Shown: piece by piece, positions 13,885-21,580 of the stretch | Layout: every line of letters begins with the position of its first letter | How positions within the stretch are numbered: the first letter of the stretch is position 1 | NCBI GenBank assembly: GCA_002499525.1 | Contig: DAMC01000065.1 | Coordinates: 1-29,958 of the forward strand | Source of the DNA: Nitrosopumilales archaeon UBA218 | Lineage (GTDB): Archaea; Thermoproteota; Nitrososphaeria; Nitrososphaerales; Nitrosopumilaceae | Length of the DNA: 29,958 nucleotides | Direction: 5' to 3' | Notes under the pieces: model-generated | Seen by the model: the letters and a program-made list of their open reading frames with translations, nothing else | Told to the model about the DNA's origin: nothing | The model's database searches: none | Translations under genes and position numbers: made by a program

Positions 13885-14223
13885 ATGAAACGAATTGAAG
13901 CCATCATTCCGGCAAATAGGTTGAATCTAGTTGTATCAGCAATTGAAGAAACTGGAGTTACTGGAATAACAATAATTGATTCAAAGGGCAGAGGCAAAGG
14001 AATTCGTCCTTCAATCCGAGGTTCTCGTGGAACCAGCACACATGTTGCAGAATTCAATAGTTTGGTTACAATAATAGTAGTAGTCAACGAATCCAAAGTC
14101 AATCAAACAACTAGTGCCATATTGGATGCCGCAAGTACTGGTTCTAGTGGAGACGGTAAGATCTTTATCTCAACAATAGAAAGTTCTATCGATATCCAGA
14201 CAAAAAGAAACGAACAGATCTAA
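13885..14223 (+). CDS. PII-family signalling protein with atypical T-loop
   Basis: A 112-residue GlnB/GlnK-fold protein. The start at 13885 is chosen over the ATG at 13867 because GGGTGATC (13877-13884) is an exact anti-Shine-Dalgarno match and MKRIEAII is the family's usual first strand. The ATP-binding B-loop TGSSGDGKIF (86-95) is intact, so nucleotide binding is likely. The T-loop region (about 35-55, GRGKGIRPSIRGSRGTSTH) has no Tyr at the uridylylation position; Ser47 aligns with the Ser49 phosphorylated in cyanobacteria. No amt gene is adjacent; the neighbours are pit-DUF47 and an alcohol dehydrogenase, so the target is unclear. The stop overlaps the convergent gene by four bases. Confidence 0.88.
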   Translation: MKRIEAIIPANRLNLVVSAIEETGVTGITIIDSKGRGKGIRPSIRGSRGTSTHVAEFNSLVTIIVVVNESKVNQTTSAILDAASTGSSGDGKIFISTIESSIDIQTKRNEQI

Positions 14224-15269
14224 GGTTCTATGATTGCCCTGCCCAATATCTTGCGGGCTTTAAGGTCTTCAAGAGCAGTGTTTGCCTCTGACAAACCATA
14301 TCGCTTCGATATTATTGGTTTGATCACTCCTCTTTTGGCCAAGTTGAGTAATTCGACCATTTCGTTATAATTTCCAGTGTAAGCACCCTGAATAGTTATT
14401 GCCTTCAGAGGAACAGATACCAACGGCAACTCAACTGCACCGCCGAAGAGTCCAACAAGAGTCATTGTTCCACGTTTTCGAATTATTGCTAGTCCCATTT
14501 TTACCGTGGGAGGGGCATTTACAAAATCAATGACACAGTCTGCGCCCTTTCCGCCACACAGTGACATTATTTTTTGTGTTGCATCAGGATCCTTGGAGTT
14601 TACTGAATGATCAGCACCTACTTCTTTTGCTGCCTGAAGTTTGGCTTCATCAATATCCACAATAATTATAGTTGCATTTGTTATTGCTCTGGCTATTTGT
14701 ACACCCATCAAGCCTAATCCTCCAGCTCCAAAAATGACGATATTACTCTGAGATGAAGCGTTTGATTTTTTGATGGCGTTATATGCAGTAAGACCAGAAC
14801 AAGCTAATGAGGCGGCGGCCTCCAGTTCAATGCCTGAGACCTTGGCCAAGAATTTGAAATGAGGAACCAATGCATATTCAGCATAGCCACCGTTTTGAAA
14901 AACTCCTAAAGAGCGAGGAGCATCACAGACATTATCGTTACCCACCCTGCAAGCAGTGCAATTTCCGCACCCAATCCAAGGATAAACCAAAACTTTGTCA
15001 CCAACTGTGAAACCTTGTACAGAGTTGCCAATTTCAGCAACTGTACCGACTACCTCATGTCCCGGAATGACAGGAAACTTTACCCCTCGATCAGTGACCT
15101 TCATGAACCCATCACCAGTGTCATAGCCTCCCTCCCACAAGTGCAAGTCGCTATGACAGACACCGACCGCTTTGACTTTAATTAATACTTCATTATCTTT
15201 GGGTTTTGGTGTAGGAATTTCAGAGATCTCTAATGGTTTTTCTGGTTCCATGATCCTGGCAGCTTTCAA
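14220..15269 (-). CDS. Zinc-dependent alcohol dehydrogenase (MDR family)
   Basis: A 349-residue medium-chain dehydrogenase. Catalytic zinc ligands are C38 (GVCHSDLH) and H71-E72 (PGHEVVG); structural zinc Cys are C101, C104, C107 and C115 (GCGNCTACRVGNDNVC). The Rossmann motif is FGAGGLGLMGVQIA, with an acidic residue (IVDID) after strand 2, which usually favours NAD(H). It oxidises an alcohol or reduces an aldehyde. In this lineage a semialdehyde of the 3-hydroxypropionate/4-hydroxybutyrate cycle is a possible substrate, but that is only inference. On the minus strand CTTATATTC, centred about 26 bases before the ATG, indicates a leaderless transcript. Confidence 0.9.
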   Translation of the reverse strand: MKAARIMEPEKPLEISEIPTPKPKDNEVLIKVKAVGVCHSDLHLWEGGYDTGDGFMKVTDRGVKFPVIPGHEVVGTVAEIGNSVQGFTVGDKVLVYPWIGCGNCTACRVGNDNVCDAPRSLGVFQNGGYAEYALVPHFKFLAKVSGIELEAAASLACSGLTAYNAIKKSNASSQSNIVIFGAGGLGLMGVQIARAITNATIIIVDIDEAKLQAAKEVGADHSVNSKDPDATQKIMSLCGGKGADCVIDFVNAPPTVKMGLAIIRKRGTMTLVGLFGGAVELPLVSVPLKAITIQGAYTGNYNEMVELLNLAKRGVIKPIISKRYGLSEANTALEDLKARKILGRAIIEP

Positions 15270-15368
15270 TAGATAAAGAGAGACATAGTTAGAATATAAG
15301 AGTTGACCGCAGACGGCAAATAATTAGAGCTTTCTAGTATTATTAGGCAAAATCTCTTTTCATATCTA

Positions 15369-16034
15369 ATGAGCGAGGCGGAAAATATCTCTCAGGCACC
15401 AGTAAATATTTTGTTTAACCCCAATACAGTTATCAAAAAGGATGTCTGGGAGATCAACATCATCCAGATATTGGAGATTTTAATTAGAATTTTAAAAAAA
15501 GCAGATAAAAAAGATCTCAGGGTTGCAGGGATGGCCGCTCTTTCATCTTCACTTATTCACAGAATGAAGGTAGAAAGAATTTTTGCATTGCAAAAGGCAG
15601 CTATGGAGAAAAAACCCCTTTCTCAGAGAACAGATATCGACATACAACTTTTGAACATACCATATCGACACGAGTCAACATATCCAGTAACTCTTGAAGA
15701 GTTGATGAATTTATTGGAAAACCTCATCGGAACAATTGCAAATCCACGTTCCAGAAAAGGCGGTCAATTAAAATTCGAGCCAGTAGAAGCTCCTGACTTT
15801 AAGGATTATTTTGTATCACTTGAATCAATCATAGGCAAGTATGAGGAACTAATTCTACGAAAACTAGATTCCGCAGGAGTTGGATTTTTACAGAATATAA
15901 TTTCCGATTTAGATTCAATTGACTCGATTCGATGCTTCTTTGCCATATTATTTTTGGCCAGAGATCAAAAAGTAGATCTTGAACAGGTTGAGGAAGACAT
16001 CAAAATCACTTTGATAAGGGAGAGTACAGTATGA
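15369..16034 (+). CDS. scpA: ScpA-like kleisin (segregation and condensation protein A)
   Basis: A 221-residue archaeal ScpA. The N-terminal helix VWEINIIQILEILIRIL corresponds to the kleisin region that meets the SMC neck, the middle (PVTLEELMNLLENLIG) is linker, and the C-terminal winged helix (IDSIRCFFAILFLARDQKVDLEQ) would close onto the SMC head. It bridges SMC ATPase heads in chromosome organisation. The stop overlaps scpB as ATGA (16031-16034), a classical coupled pair. No smc gene is in the window. Confidence 0.87.
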   Translation: MSEAENISQAPVNILFNPNTVIKKDVWEINIIQILEILIRILKKADKKDLRVAGMAALSSSLIHRMKVERIFALQKAAMEKKPLSQRTDIDIQLLNIPYRHESTYPVTLEELMNLLENLIGTIANPRSRKGGQLKFEPVEAPDFKDYFVSLESIIGKYEELILRKLDSAGVGFLQNIISDLDSIDSIRCFFAILFLARDQKVDLEQVEEDIKITLIRESTV

Positions 16035-16585
16035 AGATAGAAGACGATAATGAGGCAATTTCCAGACTTGAGGCAGCACTGTATTCTGCAGGAAGACCAC
16101 TAACGGTAGAAGAGCTAATCAAAGCTTCTGGTACCGAATCTAGGAATAAGACGTTAGGATTGCTCGGAATCATAGAGAAAAAGACAAAATCGGCATTTCG
16201 TGCAATAGAGATTGCCACATTACCGGACGGCTCATATGTCATGCAGTTAAAACCAGAACTTAATGACACTGTTCGAAAATTTGCCTCAAGGCCAATCTTG
16301 GCCAAGGCAACTTTGAAGACCCTATCATATATTGCATACATGCAGCCCATTTCTTCTAAACATCTTGTTGAGACCAGAGGTAGTGGCGTTTACTCACATC
16401 TTAAAGAATTAGAGCAGCTTGATTTCATTTCACATCAAAATGTCGGAAGACTCAAAATTTTCACCACTACTGCAAAATTCCAAAAATACTTTGGAATTTC
16501 TGGAGATACAGATATTCTAAAACAAATATTATTCAAAAAACGCAAGTCATCTCCAATCCCCGAACCAATTACCCAACAAGCGTAA
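16031..16585 (+). CDS. scpB: ScpB-like condensin subunit (segregation and condensation protein B)
   Basis: A 184-residue protein of two winged-helix domains. The first holds EAALYSAGRPLTVEELIKASG, the ScpB N-terminal signature. The second contains KATLKTLSYIAYMQPISSKHLVETRGSGVYSHLKEL, matching the family's L-x-x-I-A-Y-x-Q-P-I-T-R-x-x-I-x-x-x-R-G. ScpB dimers bind the ScpA linker. The C-terminal 25 residues are basic and Pro-rich (KKRKSSPIPEP), probably disordered. It overlaps scpA by four bases; rps8e follows after 53 bases with its own promoter. Confidence 0.9.
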   Translation: MKIEDDNEAISRLEAALYSAGRPLTVEELIKASGTESRNKTLGLLGIIEKKTKSAFRAIEIATLPDGSYVMQLKPELNDTVRKFASRPILAKATLKTLSYIAYMQPISSKHLVETRGSGVYSHLKELEQLDFISHQNVGRLKIFTTTAKFQKYFGISGDTDILKQILFKKRKSSPIPEPITQQA

Positions 16586-16609
16586 TATCGTGCATGTTTC
16601 GGCGTTGTG

Positions 16610-16617
16610 TATAAATT
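16610..16617 (+). promoter_or_regulatory. TATA box of the rps8e operon
   Basis: TATAAATT is centred about 25.5 bases upstream of the GTG at 16639. With no Shine-Dalgarno sequence in between, translation from a leaderless GTG is predicted. Confidence 0.6.
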
Positions 16618-16638
16618 AGAGTAATCCGAACTCTCTAT

Positions 16639-17019
16639 GTGAAACGATCAGTCGAGAATCTTGCAACTAGTAAAATTACTGGTGGAAGACGAGTTCCATT
16701 AAAGACTAGAAGAAAATACGACATGGATAGATTTCCAAATGAAGCGGTAATGGGCGAGCAAGTTACTGTGACAAGAGATGTTCGAGCCAATCATTCCAAA
16801 ACTGGTCTAAAGACTGCAAATACTGTTAACTTGGCAGTGGATGGTGGTAAAGTTAAGAAAGTCAAGATTCTCAAGGTTTTAGAAAACGCAACAAATAGTG
16901 ACTATCAAAGACGCGGCGTCATTTCTAAAGGTGCAATATTAGAAACAGAGGACGGTAAATGTCGCGTAGTTTCAAGACCAGGTCAACATGGTCAAGTAAA
17001 TGCTGTTTTGATAAAGTGA
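16639..17019 (+). CDS. rps8e: Small-subunit ribosomal protein S8e
   Basis: A 126-residue archaeal S8e. Recognised parts are KITGGRRVPLKTRRKYDMDRFPNEA near the N-terminus (seen as the S8e basic, Gly-rich start) and NYQRRG-like NSDYQRRGVISKGAILET plus SRPGQHGQVNAVLI at the C-terminus. The start is GTG 16639, the only sensible one because the overlapping ATG at 16636 is followed at once by a stop. It leads a tight run: srp19 begins five bases after its stop, then gar1 and tfb. Confidence 0.94.
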   Translation: MKRSVENLATSKITGGRRVPLKTRRKYDMDRFPNEAVMGEQVTVTRDVRANHSKTGLKTANTVNLAVDGGKVKKVKILKVLENATNSDYQRRGVISKGAILETEDGKCRVVSRPGQHGQVNAVLIK

Positions 17020-17024
17020 GATAA

Positions 17025-17324
17025 ATGAAGGATTACGAGCATGTCGTAGTCTGGTTGGATTATTTTAATAAAAATTTGACCATTCGTGCAGGTCGTAGAT
17101 TATCAAAAGATAGATGTGTCTTTGATCCATCTTTGAAGGAATTACAAGATGCTGCCACAGATGCAGGAATGGGACTTAAGGAATCTAACGATAAGGCCAG
17201 ATTTCCAAGACGTTCATTTGTTAGGTCGGGATACATTATCGTACCAAAAGGTATGCCTAAGGGAAAAATCTTGTTAAAAATTTCTGAAAAACTTGTAGCA
17301 AGAAGAGCGAGACAGTCAAAATAA
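17025..17324 (+). CDS. srp19: Signal recognition particle 19 kDa protein
   Basis: A 99-residue RNA-binding protein of the archaeal/eukaryal SRP19 family that folds helices 6 and 8 of SRP RNA so that SRP54 can bind. Family marks are VVWLDYFNKNLTIRAGRRLSKD near the start, FPRRSFVRSGYIIV in the middle, and a basic tail KLVARRARQSK. It is the partner of SRP54 encoded at 6878-8203. The gene follows rps8e by five bases. Confidence 0.93.
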   Translation: MKDYEHVVVWLDYFNKNLTIRAGRRLSKDRCVFDPSLKELQDAATDAGMGLKESNDKARFPRRSFVRSGYIIVPKGMPKGKILLKISEKLVARRARQSK

Positions 17325-17398
17325 GATCGCTTCTAGCTACAAGCTAAAGTAAAATTGACAAAAGTCTATGATTAGCTGGTATTCATTTTGAAAAATAA

Positions 17399-17665
17399 TT
17401 GCAGGAGATAGGGGAAATTATGCACTTAGCCAGTAGTGGCCGGGTCATCATACGATTGACCAGACCGCTTGAGGAAGGCGACTATGTTTGTGACGAGTCC
17501 GGCAGGAGAATTGGCAAGATTACAGAATTAATAGGTCCTGTGTCTTCGCCTTTTGCTTCCGCCATATCACTAACAAACAATGTGAAAAAATATGTCGGCG
17601 GCAAAGTGTACTTCCTTGATGAGCCTGTAATTAAGCGAAATAAATCAAGGAGACATAGAAGATGA
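17399..17665 (+). CDS. gar1: H/ACA RNP protein Gar1
   Basis: An 88-residue beta-barrel protein of the H/ACA pseudouridylation particle (with Cbf5, Nop10 and L7Ae). Core motif: GKITELIGPVSSPFASAI, then KKYVGGKVYFLDEP, and a basic tail NKSRRHRR. The start needs care: TTG 17399, directly after an in-frame TAA, gives QEIGEIMHLASSGRVIIR, which aligns with the family's first strand. The ATG at 17420 would delete part of that strand although AGGAG and GGGG lie upstream of it. I prefer the TTG. The stop overlaps tfb as ATGA, the gar1-tfb pairing known in many archaea. Confidence 0.9.
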   Translation: MQEIGEIMHLASSGRVIIRLTRPLEEGDYVCDESGRRIGKITELIGPVSSPFASAISLTNNVKKYVGGKVYFLDEPVIKRNKSRRHRR

Positions 17666-18621
17666 ATATCACAGAACTAGAAACTTGCTGCCCAGAATGC
17701 AAATCATCTTTAGTAGATGATATTCATAATGGTGAGCGAATCTGCTCCATGTGCGGAATTGTCGTAATGGAGCAGTTGGCCGATTATGGTCCAGAATCAA
17801 AAAGCTCAAGTCTTGAAGAAAAAACAAAACTTACACGTGCAAGCGGACAAACAACTTTTTCACAACACGACCTTGGTATCGCGACGGAAATTTCCATTTC
17901 CACAAAGGACTATTCCGGAAAAAGTATCAACTATCAAGTTGCAAATCAGATGCATAATCTTCGAAAATGGCAACAAAGAGTAAGAGTCTCTTCTCCCAGA
18001 GAAAGAAGACTCGCAAATGTTCTGTCAATGATTGGCAGTACATGTCAATCTCTGTCATTGTCAGAAAACGTTTTGGAGACAGCATCAATGATTTATAGGA
18101 ATTTGGACTCACACATGGAAGTCAAAGGGAAATCTGTCGCATGTATTGCTGCTGCTGTGATTTACATGGCATGTAAGCAATGTAATGTCGTAAGATCATT
18201 AGAAGAAGTCTGTTCAGGTACTGGCTCCAACAAAGACCTCAAAATGAGGACCAAGTTATCTGCCAAGTATTACCGCATGCTCGTAATGGAATTAGGTGCA
18301 GTCACGGCGCCAGTCATCACCATGGACAAGTACATCTCTAAGATTTCGAACCTGACAAATACTGATGTTCGAGTAGAGAGACTTGCTTTGGAGATAGCAG
18401 AAAAAACAAAGGACATGAATGTTGCGGACGGTAAAGCACCAAACGGAATTGCTGCTGCCTATCTGTACATTGCCTCAATTCTGTTAGGACAAAATGTCTT
18501 ACAGAGGGATGTCTCAAGTGTTGCAGGCGTAACCGAAGTAACCATTCGTAATAGATGTAAGGAGATTCTTTCAGGGCAAAAGCTCAATTTGACTTTGAGA
18601 CCAATTTTTGCCAAAAACTAA
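17662..18621 (+). CDS. tfb: Transcription initiation factor B (TFB)
   Basis: A 319-residue archaeal TFIIB. The N-terminal zinc ribbon has C10-x2-C13 and C28-x2-C31 (CPEC, CSMCGIVV), followed by a B-finger/linker with TKLTRASGQTTFSQHDLG. Two cyclin-like repeats follow, the second ending with the helix-turn-helix VSSVAGVTEVTIRNRCKEI that reads the BRE. It recruits RNA polymerase to TBP-bound promoters. Thaumarchaea usually hold several TFB copies; this one, coupled to gar1, is probably the constitutive type (inference). The stop is followed by a strong T-rich stretch. Confidence 0.95.
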   Translation: MNITELETCCPECKSSLVDDIHNGERICSMCGIVVMEQLADYGPESKSSSLEEKTKLTRASGQTTFSQHDLGIATEISISTKDYSGKSINYQVANQMHNLRKWQQRVRVSSPRERRLANVLSMIGSTCQSLSLSENVLETASMIYRNLDSHMEVKGKSVACIAAAVIYMACKQCNVVRSLEEVCSGTGSNKDLKMRTKLSAKYYRMLVMELGAVTAPVITMDKYISKISNLTNTDVRVERLALEIAEKTKDMNVADGKAPNGIAAAYLYIASILLGQNVLQRDVSSVAGVTEVTIRNRCKEILSGQKLNLTLRPIFAKN

Positions 18622-18643
18622 CTCTTTTTTCTTTTTTATTTTT
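18622..18643 (+). terminator. T-rich terminator after the rps8e-srp19-gar1-tfb operon
   Basis: Directly after the tfb TAA the plus strand carries two T-runs of six bases (CTCTTTTTTCTTTTTTATTT), the standard archaeal intrinsic terminator composition. It separates this operon from sufC, which has its own TATA box 30 bases further on. Confidence 0.65.
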
Positions 18644-18672
18644 GGTTAGGAAGAGCTAAAATTCATGGAGAT

Positions 18673-18679
18673 TATATAT
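18673..18679 (+). promoter_or_regulatory. TATA box of sufC
   Basis: TATATAT is centred 26 bases before the ATG at 18702, indicating a leaderless transcript and favouring that ATG over the upstream TTG at 18693. Confidence 0.6.
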
Positions 18680-18701
18680 CGAAACCGAATCTTTGCAAAA
18701 C

Positions 18702-19466
18702 ATGGCAGTCCTCGAAATCAAAGATCTGCATGTACAAAGAGAAGGAAAACCTATTCTCAAAGGAGTAAATCTCAAGACAGGTCCAGGAGAAGTACATGCA
18801 ATAATGGGTCCAAACGGTTCTGGAAAATCCACTCTAGCATACACACTTCTAGGACATCCCAAATACGAAGTCACTCAAGGAAAAATAATCTTTGATGGAG
18901 AAGATGTTACTGATGCATCAACTGATGAGCGAGCTAAAAAGGGACTTTTTTTGGGTTTTCAATATCCCACAGAGGTTTCTGGTGTTGGTTATTCACATTT
19001 TCTCAGAACATCATATAACGCATTATCAAAATCACTTCAGAGTAGTAACAGAGAAGTATTCATCACCGTCAGAGAATTTCAAAATTATCTAAAAAAGAAT
19101 TTGCAGACAGTAGGTCTACGTGAGGACTTTTTGGGTAGATATCTAAATGAAGGATTCTCCGGAGGAGAAAAGAAGAGATCAGAAGTTCTTCAAATGGCAG
19201 TACTAAAACCAAAAGTATCAATTTTAGACGAACCAGACTCAGGACTCGACATAGACGCAGTTCAAGCTGTTGCAAAAGCCATTAGCGACGTATCAACTCC
19301 AGACGCAACAATAATTGTAATTACTCATTATGCGAGAATTCTCAAGTTCTTGAAAAAATTAGATTATGTTCATGTTTTTGCTCAAGGTAAAGTCCTAAAA
19401 TCTGGTGATGCCAAACTTGCTGATGAGCTAGAACAAAAGGGCTATGACTGGATAGTCAAAGCATAG
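18702..19466 (+). CDS. sufC: Fe-S cluster assembly ATPase SufC
   Basis: A 254-residue ABC ATPase. Walker A is GPNGSGKST, Q-loop FQYPTEVSGV (the SufC-specific FQYP), signature SGGEKKRSEV (the SufC variant of LSGGQ), Walker B VSILDEPDSGLDIDA, and switch His in VITHYARIL. SufC drives the SufBCD scaffold that builds [4Fe-4S] clusters. sufB and sufD do not follow; instead a short DUF167 gene begins at the base after the stop, so partners must be encoded elsewhere. The start is ATG 18702 (MAVLEIKDLHV), matching the family and the TATA position. Confidence 0.94.
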   Translation: MAVLEIKDLHVQREGKPILKGVNLKTGPGEVHAIMGPNGSGKSTLAYTLLGHPKYEVTQGKIIFDGEDVTDASTDERAKKGLFLGFQYPTEVSGVGYSHFLRTSYNALSKSLQSSNREVFITVREFQNYLKKNLQTVGLREDFLGRYLNEGFSGGEKKRSEVLQMAVLKPKVSILDEPDSGLDIDAVQAVAKAISDVSTPDATIIVITHYARILKFLKKLDYVHVFAQGKVLKSGDAKLADELEQKGYDWIVKA

Positions 19467-19676
19467 TTGCTATACTTTGTTTCAGTAATTTTCAAGCAAG
19501 AATTTGTTGAAATTTGTGGTAATCAGATAACCATCGGCATAAAGACCAAACCGATAAACGGTGCAGCAAACAAGGAAGTTATTCATAAATTGGCAAAATA
19601 TTTCAGTATTTCTTCCTCTAATGTTATAGTAAAATCAGGCACAAAATCCAAAGAAAAAATTATCGAGATAACATAG
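19467..19676 (+). CDS. DUF167 (YggU-like) small protein
   Basis: A 69-residue protein of the DUF167 family, recognised by IGIKTKPINGAANKEVIHKLAKYF and SNVIVKSGTKSKEKIIEI, close to the family's K-x-P-x-x-G-x-A-N-x-E and G-x-x-S-R-x-K pattern. Function of the family is not established. The only start near the domain boundary is TTG 19467, immediately after the sufC TAG with no gap, so it is probably translated by re-initiation or has a non-standard start. No Shine-Dalgarno sequence is evident. Confidence 0.8.
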   Translation: MLYFVSVIFKQEFVEICGNQITIGIKTKPINGAANKEVIHKLAKYFSISSSNVIVKSGTKSKEKIIEIT

Positions 19677-19771
19677 GATGATCAGTAAAAATCCAAAAGC
19701 CCAAACGGGAAAAATCATCATGGATTAGTAGCTGAATAGAACTCTGACAATACAATAATACATTAATTAAA

Positions 19772-20503
19772 TTAGGAGTGAAAAAAATTTTGTTTATCGG
19801 TTTTTCGTTTTTCTAAAATCTCATATTCTACCATGCAATAATAATCAAAAATTCTTAGTTTTTTTGAATGGGCTTCTCTGATATATTTATCAATTTCCGA
19901 TACCAATAATCCCTGAGCGGCCAAAAATGCCTCATCGGATTTTCCTAATTTCTGGTAAGCCTCAGATTTTGCCATGGAGATGAATTTTGAATTTTCTTGT
20001 TGTTGAGCAAGATCATAATACGGTATTGCGTCTGCAGGACGGCCTAAAAATGCAAGCGTGTTTGCATTGTTTAATAGAGCAGTAGTATTAGTCGGATCTA
20101 TTTTGAGGGACATTTCATAGTATTGTATTGCAACTTCGTGCTGTCCCAGTTCATTGTATGCCAATCCCTTTGTGTTCAAAACCCAAGGATTTAGTGGGTT
20201 GGTCGAGAGTGACTTATTACATAACTCAATTACAACATCATACTTCTGAAGTTTTTCTAATGCAAGTATTTTATTTTTTAAGGCATAGTCATCGAATTCA
20301 TTTAGTTCCAAAACCTGATCACAAAGAGAAATCACCTTTTCATATTGCCCTAATTGTAAAAATGCCATCGCCAGATTTTGCAATGCCATAAGATCATTTG
20401 GATCTGAGACGAGCATTTTTTGGCAAAATAGAACAATATCATCCCATTGATTGTTAGAATGTAGTTTTTTTAGTACATCTACAGGATTACCAACGTATGC
20501 CAT
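19772..20503 (-). CDS. Tetratricopeptide-repeat protein
   Basis: A 243-residue protein made of about five to six TPR units between residues 10 and 190. Helix A/B consensus positions are clear in ALQNLAMAFLQLGQYEKVI, LNTKGLAYNELGQHEVAIQY and LLNNANTLAFLGRPADAIPY. No signal peptide or TM segment. The C-terminal 50 residues (HSKKLRIFDYYCMVEYEILEKRK without the repeat pattern) form a separate tail. TPR proteins are interaction scaffolds; the partner is unknown. It lies after the small membrane protein gene on the same strand (26-base gap). Confidence 0.85.
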   Translation of the reverse strand: MAYVGNPVDVLKKLHSNNQWDDIVLFCQKMLVSDPNDLMALQNLAMAFLQLGQYEKVISLCDQVLELNEFDDYALKNKILALEKLQKYDVVIELCNKSLSTNPLNPWVLNTKGLAYNELGQHEVAIQYYEMSLKIDPTNTTALLNNANTLAFLGRPADAIPYYDLAQQQENSKFISMAKSEAYQKLGKSDEAFLAAQGLLVSEIDKYIREAHSKKLRIFDYYCMVEYEILEKRKTDKQNFFHS

Positions 20504-20529
20504 AGACTAGTATTCACTAAAGGAACAAA

Positions 20530-20820
20530 TTAAGATTTCAATAGTAGTTTTTTCAGTTTAAGTCTTTCACGTATCTCTATTATGACATGCAATCCAATTA
20601 CCTTAGCAAAAACAATTCCGGAAATAATAGCGATTGTGGTTTGACCCAAATATAGCAAATAGGCGGTAACTCCAGTTGCAGTCATCAACTCAAGAGCAGT
20701 GCATGTAAAAATCCAAAGCAGTTTGTCTCGCTTCACAGTTCCAGTACATAAAAAATTCAAATAAGGTTTTTGGAAAGTATGGATTTCTAAATTATCGTTA
20801 AATATGGTATAATGAGACAC
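20530..20820 (-). CDS. Small two-TM membrane protein
   Basis: Up to 96 residues with two hydrophobic segments (LLWIFTCTALELMTATGVTAY and TIAIISGIVFAKVIGLHVII) and a basic tail (RERLKLKKLLLKS). The start is uncertain. GTG 20820 gives the full ORF but lies only six bases from the divergent chdC-like ATG. GTG 20736 (VKRDKLLW) keeps both TM segments and leaves room for a promoter. No family recognised. Possibly co-transcribed with the TPR gene. Confidence 0.6.
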   Translation of the reverse strand: MSHYTIFNDNLEIHTFQKPYLNFLCTGTVKRDKLLWIFTCTALELMTATGVTAYLLYLGQTTIAIISGIVFAKVIGLHVIIEIRERLKLKKLLLKS

Positions 20821-20826
20821 TGGTTA

Positions 20827-21495
20827 ATGTCAGAAAACAGGATGTTTTTCAATTTTTCATTTTTCAAGATAGATCCTAAGTGGCGTTGGATGGCAGATCT
20901 GGCAAAGGAAGAATCTGCAAAAGAAGTAGAGCAGGTGATTAAGAACTCCAAAGTAAAATGTAGGACATATTCTACTCTAGGAATCAGAGATGATGCTGAA
21001 TTCTTACTTTGGTTTGCGGCAGATTCCGTAGAAGAGATTCAGAATGTAGTATCAAAAATTTACACAACAGTATTTGGTAAATACATAATCCCATCGCATG
21101 TTTACCTTTCATCTACAAGGCCTTCAATTTATGCAAAGATGGGTAGAACGATATCTTTTGTTGCTGGTGATGAAGCAAAAAAATACGTCATAGTGTATCC
21201 TTTTATCAAGACAAGAGAGTGGTACTTGCTTCCATTGGAGCAAAGAAAGAAAATGATGGATGAGCATATTGATGTTGGTCACAAGTTCCCACAGGTTATG
21301 CTTAACACCACTTACTCCTTTGGAATACATGATGAAGATTTTATGTTGGCCTTCGAGTCTGACGATTTACATGTATTTCAGGATCTCATCATGGAATTAC
21401 GAGAAACTCAGGTTTCCAGATATGTCGCACAGGATACGCCAATGATCGTTTGTGTCAAAAAAGACATTGTCCCACTGATTGCAAGTCTTGGTTAG
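20827..21495 (+). CDS. Chlorite dismutase-family heme protein, probable coproheme decarboxylase (ChdC/HemQ-like)
   Basis: A 222-residue Cld-family protein, counted from ATG 20827 (MSENRMFFNF); an upstream in-frame ATG at 20812 would place it across the divergent gene. Family core: VIVYPFIKTREWYLLPLEQRKKMMDEHIDVGHKF, then SFGIHDEDFMLAFESDDLHVFQDLI. In that core the Tyr of YPFIK and the Lys four residues later align with the catalytic Tyr/Lys of Gram-positive coproheme decarboxylases. The His in DEH aligns with the proximal heme ligand, and the distal position is Asn rather than the Arg of true chlorite dismutases. The enzyme turns coproheme into heme b. The surrounding hemA, hemB, sirC and ahbAB genes support a heme role. 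Confidence 0.85.
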   Translation: MSENRMFFNFSFFKIDPKWRWMADLAKEESAKEVEQVIKNSKVKCRTYSTLGIRDDAEFLLWFAADSVEEIQNVVSKIYTTVFGKYIIPSHVYLSSTRPSIYAKMGRTISFVAGDEAKKYVIVYPFIKTREWYLLPLEQRKKMMDEHIDVGHKFPQVMLNTTYSFGIHDEDFMLAFESDDLHVFQDLIMELRETQVSRYVAQDTPMIVCVKKDIVPLIASLG

Positions 21496-21580
21496 AGTTT
21501 TTGGGTTGCTAATCTTGGATAAACATAAATGCAAATCAAAATTGTGAAGAAATGTTGAACAAGAGTGAGGTAATTTTCTC

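Noticed and set aside
19680..19730. Possible C/D box sRNA on the minus strand (TGATGAT, 28 bases, CTGA)
   Set aside because: No convincing C'/D' boxes or closing stem; the boxes may occur by chance in AT-rich DNA.
20827..21495. Annotation as a true chlorite dismutase
   Set aside because: The position of the essential distal Arg is Asn, and the Tyr/Lys pattern fits coproheme decarboxylases.
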